This document shows, piece after piece, positions 10,557-19,517 of a DNA stretch of 64,000 bases. Every line of letters begins with the position of its first letter. Position 1 is the stretch's first letter. The position numbers were made by a program, and so were the translations under genes. The stretch lies in the NCBI GenBank assembly GCA_002794775.1, contig NBAY01000011.1, positions 620,001 through 684,000 of the forward strand, in the 5' to 3' direction. The notes beneath the pieces were generated by a model. The model saw only the letters and a list, made by a program, of their open reading frames with translations. It was not told the DNA's origin and made no database searches. The stretch comes from Porodaedalea pini (taxonomy: Eukaryota; Basidiomycota; Agaricomycetes; Hymenochaetales; Hymenochaetaceae).

Positions 10557-11664
10557 ATGGCGTTCCTCGAATCGCTGTTTCGCTTTCTTGCGAAAGTAAT
10601 TTGCGGACCTATCGCGCCCCAGCAAGAACAACAACCACCGCAGCAGCAGCAGCAACCGCACGCCGGGCAGCAGAACGGGCAGCCTGTCTCATATCCACCT
10701 CAACACCACCACCAGCAGTACGGCAAGCCTTATGTGTGTCTTCTTCCCCAATTTCTTCAACTTGTCCTCTTAAAAGGCGTTTTCTATACTCCATTCCTGA
10801 CAGCACCACAACGACTACCTCGCACATGCGCAGGACGCCCACTACGTTTCGCTGCGCCAGCGCGCGGCCGATGTAGACGGCGAGATGGACCGGCTGTTCG
10901 AGGCGAGCCGCGAGGCGTACAAGCGCGGGGACGGCGCAGAGGCAAAGGAGCTGTCAAATAGGGCCAAGGAGCTGAAGGGTAAGAAAGAGAGGCTGAATCG
11001 TGAGGCGGCGGACTGGATATTTGAACGTAAGTTCTTCATTTCTATACCGTTTTAGTGGACGGTGCCCTTGTCTTCGTTCCGCTCGTCGACTTTAGTGCGA
11101 TGTCGAGTTTTTCTTTTATGCTTTCCTACTATTAGAACTCTACCGGAAGTTTACGTAGGCTAACGGCGACTGCACTATAGAGAATAACAAAGGCAGGGAA
11201 CCGGGAGAGGTTGATCTTCATGGTCTCCGAGCAGAAGAGGCTGTCGAGCGCACGGAACAGGTCATCCTCGACAGTCGCCAGAAGGGTCTTAGCGAGTTGC
11301 GTCTCATCGTCGGTTAGCGACCTGCAATGACTCTCTTTCCATAATTCACTGAGGTGATCCGGCTGTTAATAGGAAAGGGCGTCCACTCGCAAAACCATGA
11401 GGCGGTCTTGAAGCCCCGCATCGAGGAGCTGGTGAAGAAGTGAGTCTTGACCCTCGAATGGTCTAGAAAAAGTACACGATGCATTTTTTTCTGATGCTCT
11501 GAATCCTATACAGACATAACATTGTCGCCGAACTCGATCCCGATAATTCTGGCGTGCTCCTCGTACACCTTGACAGCGGCGGACAGACCAAGGGTCGGGC
11601 CATTGACCCAGATGAAATTACTAGACGTCTGGGTGACCAGGACAAGAGCTGTATAATAATGTAA
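10557..11664 (+). CDS. DUF1771-Smr domain protein
   Basis: About 249 residues from five exons (10557-10733, 10804-11026, 11181-11312, 11373-11439, 11514-11664); all joins keep frame. The N terminus has a hydrophobic start and a Gln/His-rich stretch. Residues from about 60 form a DUF1771-type helical region (DYLAHAQDAHYVSLRQRAAD, then ANRAKELK-like repeats in which the sequence has SNRAKELKGKKERLN). The Smr domain follows, with its hallmarks VDLHGL (residues ~145) and LRLIVGKGVHS (~180). In other eukaryotes the DUF1771-Smr pair occurs in proteins linked to nucleic acid nicking and mRNA quality control, such as yeast YPL199C and the N4BP2 group. The C-terminal end KSCIIM is unremarkable. The substrate is unknown. 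Confidence 0.88.
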
Positions 11665-11811
11665 ATATTCGCATCTCCCAGTTCGTAGACTAGTAAGTAC
11701 TGGGAATCTGGAATGTGTTCGAGCAAACGTAAGGGCGCACTAGTAACCGTTTATTGCCGGTCCCTGTCGCGGAGAGAGCCCGTCGCGCCTTACACTCTCC
11801 TTCTTACACTC

Positions 11812-12602
11812 ATGAAGCTCTCGCTCAGTCAGTATCGCGAGGCTTTCTCCATACCTGGTCTTGCTCTACAGGTGGGGCCCTCTCAAAGGACCCTAAGGCG
11901 GCGATGCTTCTCCGTATCAAGCCCAGCGCGTTCGGCGAATCCCTACCCGTTCCCGAACTCTCCAGACCCGACGCCCTACCAGATTTTCCATCTCATGCCA
12001 GATGCCTCTCCTGCAGACGTTAAACAGCGATGTACGTGATGAACCTGCACAGTACTATCCTTATGATGAAAATGACTCATGAGACTTCGTGTCTGTCTTA
12101 GATTATGAGCTCGTCAGGCTATATCATCCCGACTCTGCAGAATCGCGCATCCGCGAGCCGGATGCTGCGCGGCGGCATGCGCACTTTAGCGCTATTACTC
12201 ACGCGTATACACGTCTGCAGAAGCGTGCGGCTGGTGAAGGTGGGGATGCAGAAGTCGCAGAGGGTTTCGTCAATCCGTGGAGACGCGCGCCATCCATGCA
12301 CAAAAGACGTTATGAGGAACCGCAATTTATAGATGAGAGATGGAAAGATCGATTTATATGGGGAATACTTGGCTTCGTGAGTCATCTCTCTGTCTGTCAT
12401 TAGTTTTTTGTTTTTTTTTGAATTTCATGTGCATGTCTAGTCTTTGGTTTCAGTCGCTGCTCAGACTATAGTCGTTCGGCAGCGACGGCTGCAGAACTTA
12501 ACAGATCACATTCACGCGAGGGAATCAGTGGCTACGACTTGGAGGCCGCCTGAAAGGCCTGATGATGATGATGCACTTAGATTAACGCGCTCGCAGCATT
12601 AA
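11812..12602 (+). CDS. J-domain (DnaJ-like) protein, probably mitochondrial
   Basis: About 218 residues in three exons (11812-12031, 12102-12376, 12441-12602). A basic, Ser/Arg-rich N terminus (RRRCFSVSSPARS) resembles a mitochondrial presequence. Then comes a short J domain: PYQIFHLMPDASPADVKQR, the HPD motif in LYHPDS, and FSAITHAYTRL. J domains recruit Hsp70 and stimulate its ATPase. The middle is basic (NPWRRAPSMHKRRYEEP), and the region after intron 2 starts with a hydrophobic run (WGILGF-SLVSVAAQTIVV), possibly a membrane segment. An in-frame ATG at 11713 would give a longer start; I chose 11812 because it begins the presequence-like stretch and leaves room for a promoter after the upstream stop at 11664. 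It fits the short fungal mitochondrial J-proteins, but the partner is unknown. Confidence 0.8.
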
Positions 12603-12944
12603 TGGGGTCTGCTTGTACAGTACGTTCAAGTATTGCACGCTGCCTTGAATTTACTTTCGAATGACTAATGAATGACTGCAGTTATAGGCTAAGTTCGCTT
12701 AGCTACAATGAACGAATTTATGACATCTATAAAAGCCTCCAAACAAGATGACGGGTAGGGTACCAAAGTTCGGTATTGAACGTTCTTGCGTTGGACTAAT
12801 CCGATGGTCCCGCATTGGACTAGTCCGGCTTGTTTGAACAAAATGACCCAGGTGGAGAGAGAGGATTTGGACAACCCTGTACCGTGCATTGTCAAAAGCG
12901 GAAAATTTTCGTGACTGACTTCAACTTACCGAACTCGACTGCAC
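12603..12944. other. convergent intergenic gap
   Basis: About 340 bases between two convergent stop codons. It should hold both 3' untranslated regions and terminators. No gene is seen. Confidence 0.5.
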
Positions 12945-13856
12945 TTAATCGGAGTATTTGCTCAGTAACTCGTTCAGGCACCTTGCTACAACACCGATGG
13001 CCTCTTCAACAGTGCCCTTTTCTTCCGGAGGGACTCTCCGCAAGAAACGCACGAACCTATCTGGATGCCATCTTCGGAGTGCCTCCTTGACTCGCTCCTT
13101 CGGTTTCTGAGAGACGGAATGCGTTTCGGACAGCAGAAAAGAGGAGATGGCTTCAAGTGTGATCGACGAGGGTCCCGAAGGTCGGAACAGCGTCGGCCAG
13201 GGAATGGTCGAGAACGAAAGGGATTCGGAAGAAGACGAGATCATTGCCCAGTTTTTCTCATAGATCGCCCAGGCGTTTGCTACGGCCCTATCCGCCGCTG
13301 CCTTCTGGCGCTGCACCCAATCCCGATCCTCGTCTTCGCGCGCTAGGCGCCGCTCCTCCAAAAAGCGTAGCCTCTCGAGTTCTCGCTTCATGCTTATTTT
13401 CGCCTGAATGCGCCGAACTTCTTCCTGGACGAGCCTTGTCCTCTCCGCCTCCCGCGCTGCAGCTATGCGCCGCGTTTCTTCCTGGACCATCCAGAGGTGT
13501 ACCTGGAAATCGATCTTGTATGCATGCTCGTCCCAGGAACGTTGTTGCTCTGCCGCATCAAAAGTGGCACTCGACCACTTTGTTTCGCCGATTGTCGGTT
13601 TCGTAGGCGCTTCAGCGCGCACTTCTGTGCGGAAGTGATTTCGGACTTGCTGTTGATCTGCGGCCCATGTCGATGTGCTGGCTGTCCTTTTACGATGTCT
13701 AATATCTTCTTCGTGTGGGAGTGGCGTGCGCGCGCGCTTCGGCGGCTCGGCGGCGTAAAGCTTCTCAAGAACAGGATTTGGCGTCCTCGAGCGTGGGATG
13801 TTGTAGCTCGTAGAGCGGTGGAAAGGGGTCTTAGCGCGGTAGCCCGCCGATGCCAT
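12945..13856 (-). CDS. NFKBIL1-like protein
   Basis: A single exon of about 303 residues. The N terminus is basic and Ser/Pro-rich. Residues ~90-210 form a long charged helix rich in Arg and Glu (EETRRIAAAREAERTRLVQE), probably a coiled coil. The C terminus holds the hallmark of the NF-kappa-B inhibitor-like protein 1 family: a PWP motif (STIPWP), then ALRRWHPDRFVRFLRRV, then a helix ending LNELLSKY. In animals this family acts in nuclear mRNA processing rather than as a real IkB. No ankyrin repeats are present here, only the C-terminal region. I chose the ATG complementary to 13854-13856; the frame stays open to 14174, but that upstream part looks non-coding. Confidence 0.72.
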   Translation of the reverse strand: MASAGYRAKTPFHRSTSYNIPRSRTPNPVLEKLYAAEPPKRARTPLPHEEDIRHRKRTASTSTWAADQQQVRNHFRTEVRAEAPTKPTIGETKWSSATFDAAEQQRSWDEHAYKIDFQVHLWMVQEETRRIAAAREAERTRLVQEEVRRIQAKISMKRELERLRFLEERRLAREDEDRDWVQRQKAAADRAVANAWAIYEKNWAMISSSSESLSFSTIPWPTLFRPSGPSSITLEAISSFLLSETHSVSQKPKERVKEALRRWHPDRFVRFLRRVPPEEKGTVEEAIGVVARCLNELLSKYSD

Positions 13857-14651
13857 AATTATTTCGGGGACTTCTATGAGGATGGAGAACGGACAGGTGA
13901 CAGTAGGAGGACCGGTAGAAGCAGTAGTAGCGGAGCTGATTAGAGTGAAAACGGGTTGGACGAAGGCTTTACAGTGCCACTTACGAGAGAGGCTCAGTAT
14001 GATCAGATGGTATACGCCCCTTACTGCGTCGAGGACGCTCGAGGTAAGAGGATGCTGGTAGAGCGGAAAGGAGTACGTTCCACAGTCGTAGGAACGTTCT
14101 GTGCCGTCTACGCATGCCTCAAAGCTCCTAGACCGGAACCCCCGGTCTTCGGAATTCGTCTCCATGGGGTACATTCGTAGCTCTAACTTGCCTCGCTCGA
14201 GTCGTGCTGCATTCTTCTGAAAGTTCTATTACGAAGGGGTGGTATAACACGTTGCTTTGCTTCTAGTTCACAAAGGACGTCCAACTCTCCAACAACTCAT
14301 TGGAGGGTCGCGACATGCTTTGCATTCATGTGAAGTTCAAGCAAGCATTGCTAAATAGACAGAATTTGCATCCCTCCGACTGGTTTGCCACATTTCTCAC
14401 TGGCGTAGGTCTTAATATGCTGCCGATGTGCGGTGCGGCCGCTTCGGCTAGCATCCGACGGCTCATCATGCATGCAACGTGCTCTCAAGAACAAATTGTT
14501 GACTAAATCTGAATAAATTCGCTATTACGATGCTGATGAGATCGTTAATGTCATTACTGTATAGGTCCAATGGCTGGAGGTATCCTAGATGATGGACTTG
14601 GCAAATGGGTACCCCGTTCTATTTCATGTAGCCAGAGTATCAGCCCATCTG
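13857..14651. other. intergenic gap: NFKBIL1-like promoter, Ubl gene 3' side
   Basis: About 800 bases. The NFKBIL1-like frame stays open up to 14174 without conserved features, so that part is probably leader or promoter. I find no other gene or RNA. Confidence 0.45.
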
Positions 14652-15248
14652 TCACTGCATACCGCCTCGTAAATTCAAGACTTTAGGAAAAGCAATAAGT
14701 ACGGAGATACGGGACATAATAATAACAGACTCTCACCCAGATGGAGCGTTTTACCATTCTGGATATTATAAAACCGGAGGGGCTTGTCGTTGTGAAGCTG
14801 CTTACCGCCGAAGATCAAAGTCTGCTGATCTGGAGGGATGCTATAGGCAGAGTCAGTAATGTGGCGAGACCAGGATACGCCAGATAGTTGCCACATACCC
14901 CTGTTGCTCTTGGACCTTCTCCTTGACGTTGTATACCGTGAACGGCTGTTCTTCAGAGTCCTCGATCTCGACCTCGATAGTCTTTCCTGTCAGAGTTTTT
15001 ACGAAGATCTTGAAAGTCGAAGTGAGAGAGCGAGCCGGACGAGCTGGCTCGTCGGATGCCGGCGTTGGATCAGTAGGCGTAAGATCAGTAGACAGCGGTT
15101 GCGTTTCAGCAGGTTTCAAAGGCATAGTTACATCTTGAGCTTCCGCAGGAGCAGTTGCAGCTTTTGCTTCGACAGACAGAGCTTCAGCAGAGTCAGGCTG
15201 CCTTGACGCCAACTGGCCAGGCATTGGCTGGTCGTTGGGAGACGACAT
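14652..15248 (-). CDS. Ubiquitin-like protein with N-terminal extension and LRGG-MQ end
   Basis: Three exons (14899-15248, 14737-14840, 14652-14680) give about 160 residues. Residues 1-77 are an Ala/Pro/Ser/Thr-rich extension. Residues ~78-158 are a clear ubiquitin fold: [20 protein letters not shown], then [16 protein letters not shown] and LHLVLNLRGG, then Met-Gln and stop. Compared with ubiquitin, Lys6, 11, 27, 29 and 48 positions and Ile44 are kept; Lys33 and Lys63 are replaced (Gln, Asn). Arg72 is Asn, and the loop before the main helix has about four extra residues. The di-glycine followed by two residues means a protease would have to expose GG before conjugation. It is not a polyubiquitin unit or a ribosomal fusion. 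Whether it is conjugated or works as an integral Ubl domain is open. Confidence 0.85.
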
Positions 15249-15527
15249 CGTTGTGCTAGATAGACCCTCGCTCTTACCGGAGCAATGACTTACACTAGGT
15301 TCGCATTCTCCACTGAAATGCCCTTATATACGTGCAGCTTCGGGGGGCACTAATGGAGGTGTGGCAAAAATCAGCTACTTTGCTAGTCTTTGAGGCAAAA
15401 GATAATCGCGATCACGTGCGCAAGTGTTTATAATTTCTGCTATCTACTACAAGCAGACTCCAACCGCTAGGGATAAAACAAAACTGATCGTAGCTATGAG
15501 GCTGCCCATGTCAAGGCACGAAATGTG

Positions 15528-16208
15528 TTATGCAGAATGTATGCGTTGTCGAGGGATATAATGACGGATTAAATGATGAAAAGAGATGGGGCATGATGAA
15601 ATAATGTCTTCGTACTCAAATTGAAGGGAAGCGGCATATTCGTAGTATGTGGAGTAATCAAAATTGAAGGGGAAAACGAAATAGTAGGAAGCGAGATGGG
15701 ACAGGTCAGGAGGGTGCCGTCCATACATCATTGCTAGTTCATAGGGTAGACCCGGTGCAGGTATGAAGGGTTTTGCATGAGGGTTAAGAGGATGAGTGCC
15801 GACAAATGACGGCAGACCGGGTTGTTCATCCGGGGGTTTATGGTAACCGACAAAAGCCGGTTGGAAATTGTTGTGGGAATCGGCTGATAAGGCCTGAAGT
15901 TCGGTGATAATCTCGACCGATGAGGCCGAGGGCGATGGGGGTGATGAGGTGTATAATGTCGCTGCGGCAAGCAGGCGACGGCGTATGAAATGGAACGTAT
16001 GACTATCTGAGGCAGGAGGCTCAGGTAGGTTTGACGGTTTGGAGTGTCTGGCCTGGCGACGGCTATGGCGTCTGCGACAAGGCAAGGTGCGATGCAGGGT
16101 AAGGGGGCGACACAAGGGTGGCGCCAACGATGATCTAAGATCCAAGACTGCTGATATGATGCAGTCGAGGACACGATTGAATCGGAGGGTAGTTCTGCGA
16201 AAATGCAT
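15528..16208 (-). CDS. Hypothetical protein, possible gene
   Basis: An open frame of 226 residues with no family I recognise. The first ~60 residues are basic and low in complexity and may be non-coding. The second half is more protein-like (IITELQALSADSHNNFQPAF, then Pro-rich, then a Tyr/Phe-rich stretch such as YYFVFPFNFDYSTYYEY). An intron may separate a true upstream exon. It is divergent from the next gene on the plus strand. It could equally be a chance open frame. Confidence 0.35.
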   Translation of the reverse strand: MHFRRTTLRFNRVLDCIISAVLDLRSSLAPPLCRPLTLHRTLPCRRRHSRRQARHSKPSNLPEPPASDSHTFHFIRRRLLAAATLYTSSPPSPSASSVEIITELQALSADSHNNFQPAFVGYHKPPDEQPGLPSFVGTHPLNPHAKPFIPAPGLPYELAMMYGRHPPDLSHLASYYFVFPFNFDYSTYYEYAASLQFEYEDIISSCPISFHHLIRHYIPRQRIHSA

Positions 16209-16626
16209 GAAGGGATCGCGCGTCGTCGACGGGACAAGGTCTCAGCACGAATGTTCCCACGATGAGGATGATGGGAGTAAGAGGATAAGAAGTGCGCAAG
16301 TGTGAGAGCCGCATGACAGTCACAGTCGGGCTCTGCAGTGACTGCGGAAGAAAGGCGGACGCCTTAAAGAAAGAGATGGAGATACGCGCAGCGTCGAAGC
16401 CTTCTTGGAAGACATGCGTTCTACACTGCCACATGTAGCCCTGCGAAAGGGGCCAAGGGCCGACTGCGATCAGTCGAAAGTGCTGTCGAAACGCGTGTAT
16501 CATCACGTTACGTAGGCCGAGGGAAAGCAACTTGAAGAAGCAGAGTGTGAGTTTAGCGGCAATAGGAACTCTCAACATTGACCATATCCTCGCCCGCCCA
16601 ACTCGCACTGGCCTGAAGACCGCCTC
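16209..16626. other. possible divergent promoter region
   Basis: About 420 bases before the plus-strand gene at 16627. A minus-strand frame continues here without conserved features. Nothing else is seen. Confidence 0.4.
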
Positions 16627-17703
16627 ATGTACAGCAGCTCCGCTGAGAGCGAGTTCGAGTAAGTCGAGAGCCTAAAGAGGTTACAGTTACAGAGATTGAC
16701 TCATTACGTGTCGATCACAGCGAGGCATTGCGTCACGTTACTTCATCACGTTCTCCATTAGCAGAGCTAGTTTCTGACCCGGTCCTGTTGAGGTCAATTA
16801 CGAAGCCGAAGCAGGACAAAAGTCGTTCGTCAAACCATCGGCGGGGTGAAGGAAAGAGACGCGACCATGACTCCGACACAGCCAGTCATATACTTTCGGT
16901 CGTTCTGGCAGAGGAGGAACGTGAAGTCCAAAGCTTGAGGTCGCAACTCATCGTCATGGGCGAACAGCTCAAGAGCTCGATGCGAAACACTGCAGATGCC
17001 GAGCATAGGACACAAACGGCGCAATCTCGCGAACGCGAAACTCGCGCTCGGTTGCTTCAGGTCGAGCACGCGAAGCACCAGGTTGACCTCGAGGTCACGA
17101 GACAAGCAGAGGAGATGAAGAGATATCGACTTCAGATAGATGCCCTGGAGCGCCAGGTCGCGAAGACGGAGCTTGAGATGCGAACGCTCGAAAAGGAGAG
17201 GGATAGCGCTGAAGACAGAGCGACGGATGCGAAGGATGCTCTGCGACAGTACAAGCAATTCATTCGAGACGCTCAGGCAAGGGATGAAGGTTTGGAGCAA
17301 GGTAGACGGCTCGGATTACGAAGAGGTTACAGCAGTGGACGGCTGAGTGGATTTCAAGTCGGACGGCAGGGCGGCTTCGATGAAGGGTATAAGTATGGCA
17401 GACAAGAAGGGTATGTGGCTGGAGAAAACGACGGCCGGCAGTTGGAAAGAGCGAAAGCTTTGACTACATACGATCCATATGTCGCAGCTCAAAAGCTTCA
17501 GGATGACGATGCGGAGGGTGACAGTGTAAGTAATTCGACATTGTCGGCATATGCGAGGAATGATCAATAATTTGCAGTTGAAACGCACGCAAACCTGGGC
17601 TGAATCCCTATCGCGCCAGGAGGAGGAAGCGGTTGCTGTGGAACCAAGCTCGCTGCAATCATCATCGCCAGTTGACGAGTATGGAGATCTGTACGTAGAT
17701 TAG
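16627..17703 (+). CDS. Coiled-coil protein with a 12-glycine GX3 motif
   Basis: Three exons (16627-16658, 16721-17525, 17578-17703) give about 320 residues. After a short acidic start and a Ser/Lys/Arg-rich stretch, residues ~65-190 form a long coiled coil (EEEREVQSLRSQLIVMGEQL, LQIDALERQVAKTELEMRTL). Then twelve glycines follow, each four residues apart, from EQGRRLGLRRG to AGENDG. This pattern is the kind called deca-GX3 in the Yae1 and Lto1 proteins, which adapt the iron-sulfur machinery to Rli1/ABCE1. Those proteins are short and have no such coiled coil. The last exon is acidic and ends GDLYVD. Without the last splice (gtaag...tttgcag) the frame would stop at 17570. The function is unknown; a packing or docking helix is likely. 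Confidence 0.78.
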
Positions 17704-18062
17704 CAGGCCTGTTGCAGGCCTGTAGCGTCAAGTTTCACGTTGAGTGCACAATTGTTGTACATATCGTACCAGTAGGATTTAGGCTGTGACCGAAAGCGTG
17801 AGCACAACGAGCGAACCAGTATCTCCCACGAGATGAATTTGAAGACCCCAAGAGCCATGGGTAGAGTGAGGCGGAAAATAGACACATTGTATTCTGTATT
17901 CTAAATGGAGGTGGTCAGAGTGAGAGAGTGAGAGAGACGCGTCTTACGCGTGCAGATTGATGCCGATCAAGTAGGCGCGCTAGCAAGGATACATAAGAAT
18001 CAACCAAACGCTGTTACTTTTGTTCCAATCTTTTTCTACATCTTCTGCTAAGTACCTTCACA
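17704..18062. other. intergenic gap before amidohydrolase-like gene
   Basis: About 360 bases with the 3' end of one plus-strand gene and the promoter of the next. It has a short GAGA-like stretch near 17918-17937. No gene is seen. Confidence 0.45.
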
Positions 18063-19249
18063 ATGTCCGACGTTCAACAGCCCTTGCCTTCTCCCGGTGT
18101 CGGTGCGCGGCGTAAAGGTTCGAAGGGACTCCCTAAGCTACCCCTCTCCGTCTTCACCCCTCCGAGCACGGGCACCTCTGATCGCTTTCCGCTACCTCCG
18201 AGCCCGAGCGCCGTACATCCAGCGAAAATAACTGACGCGCACGTCTTGGACCTTGACGCATGGAAGGCAGAGGCAGAAAGCACGTTTGGCAGCAAGGCGG
18301 ATGGCGTTGTCCTCTCTGTGAGCAACGTTGAGGCAGTCAAGGGGTGCGTCAATCGGCATTCGCATCTTTCCAGTAAATTAACATCGAGCTATACTTGGAA
18401 GGATTTCCGATAACGCCCCTGTCCTCGCTGTTTCCGTTGCCTTGCCACTGGAAGGAGGTGCACCAAACAGCGTGCCCGAATCCGCAACGCCGTCTGCTCC
18501 GCGCATACACTTCAGCGCGACGATCGACAAGAGTTCTCCCAGTCGCATAGAGGGTATCTCGTGGGCGCTCAACCGGGGATACGTCGTTGACTTACACTGC
18601 GACCTTGGGCAGGCAGATGCTGGCTGGGAGGTCCTGGAGGACGTGATCGACAAACTTTTAGGAGCGCAGGAGGAGAATAAAGGCAAAATCGTGCTGTGTA
18701 TGCGTCATACCAATTATCAGCACGTTTTCTTGGCATTAACTTAATTTCATCTATCCAGCGAACATTCTCCCGCCCCCTCAGTCCTTAGACCTTCCGATCG
18801 TCAAGCTGCTTACCCATCCGACATACAACTCCTATCAAAGCTACATCGCCTCCCTGTCCCTCAACTCGAATATCTTCCTCAAATTCCTCCCTCCAGCCTG
18901 GGGAGAGCCTACCCCTCAGGCTACAACCAATGGCATCAGTAAGGAGGCGAAAGAGTGGAAACGGCGCGTCAAAATGTATCGTGCGTAACCTTAATTGCAT
19001 CTTACTGAAGTATTTAGCATTATTCTGATGTTGATTCCATTCCTGTTTTGCTCAGTTGGCCCTGCAGTAGAAGCCTTTGGTTACCAGCGCATCATCTTCG
19101 GCTCCTCGCCATCCCCAGCAGCGAACACGACGTCCAAGCTCGGAAACTGGTACGAGATCGCACGCGAATCCTTCGCCGAGCTTGGAGTCGAGCAGGAGGA
19201 CATAGACGCGGTCTTCAGCGGCAACGCAAAGGCGGTATACGGTTCTTGA
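18063..19249 (+). CDS. Amidohydrolase-like (TIM-barrel) protein
   Basis: Four exons (18063-18343, 18402-18697, 18759-18980, 19056-19249) give about 330 residues. The best clue is the end: AVEAFGYQRIIFGSSPS, a spacer with GNWYEIARESFAELG, then VFSGNAKAVYG. This matches the closing part of amidohydrolase family 2 metal-dependent hydrolases (FGxxRIxFGSD and NAxRxY patterns). Here the usual metal-binding Asp after FGS is Ser, and I cannot find the N-terminal HxH motif. The protein may have lost catalysis or be a distant relative. The N-terminal 60 residues are Pro/Ser-rich, and FPLPPSPS-like stretches suggest disorder. Likely cytosolic. Confidence 0.65.
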
Positions 19250-19517
19250 TCAGCAACTTCGATCAATGATTGTACAATTATATGACACAAAACGCACAAG
19301 CGAGATTTGGCTCCCTCATCCAATGCTGTTGAGGACTCCTGCGTTCCGACTTGTACTTTTATCTGGTTTGCATTGCAGAAGTACACACGATAATATACAA
19401 TATCGATGATTGCGAGATCCTAGCGTGGTAAGCCAGGTACATGTGAAGAGCGCAGAGAATAATGATATCGAATGAAAAGGAATAGGACTTCGTAGAACAA
19501 ATCGTCGCAGAGCTAGC

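Noticed and set aside
13857..14174. N-terminal extension of the NFKBIL1-like frame
   Set aside because: Open but without conserved features; the ATG complementary to 13854-13856 directly starts the protein-like part.
15734..16608. Overlapping minus-strand frames of 157-167 residues
   Set aside because: Low-complexity and mutually overlapping with the 226-residue frame; no evidence for separate genes.
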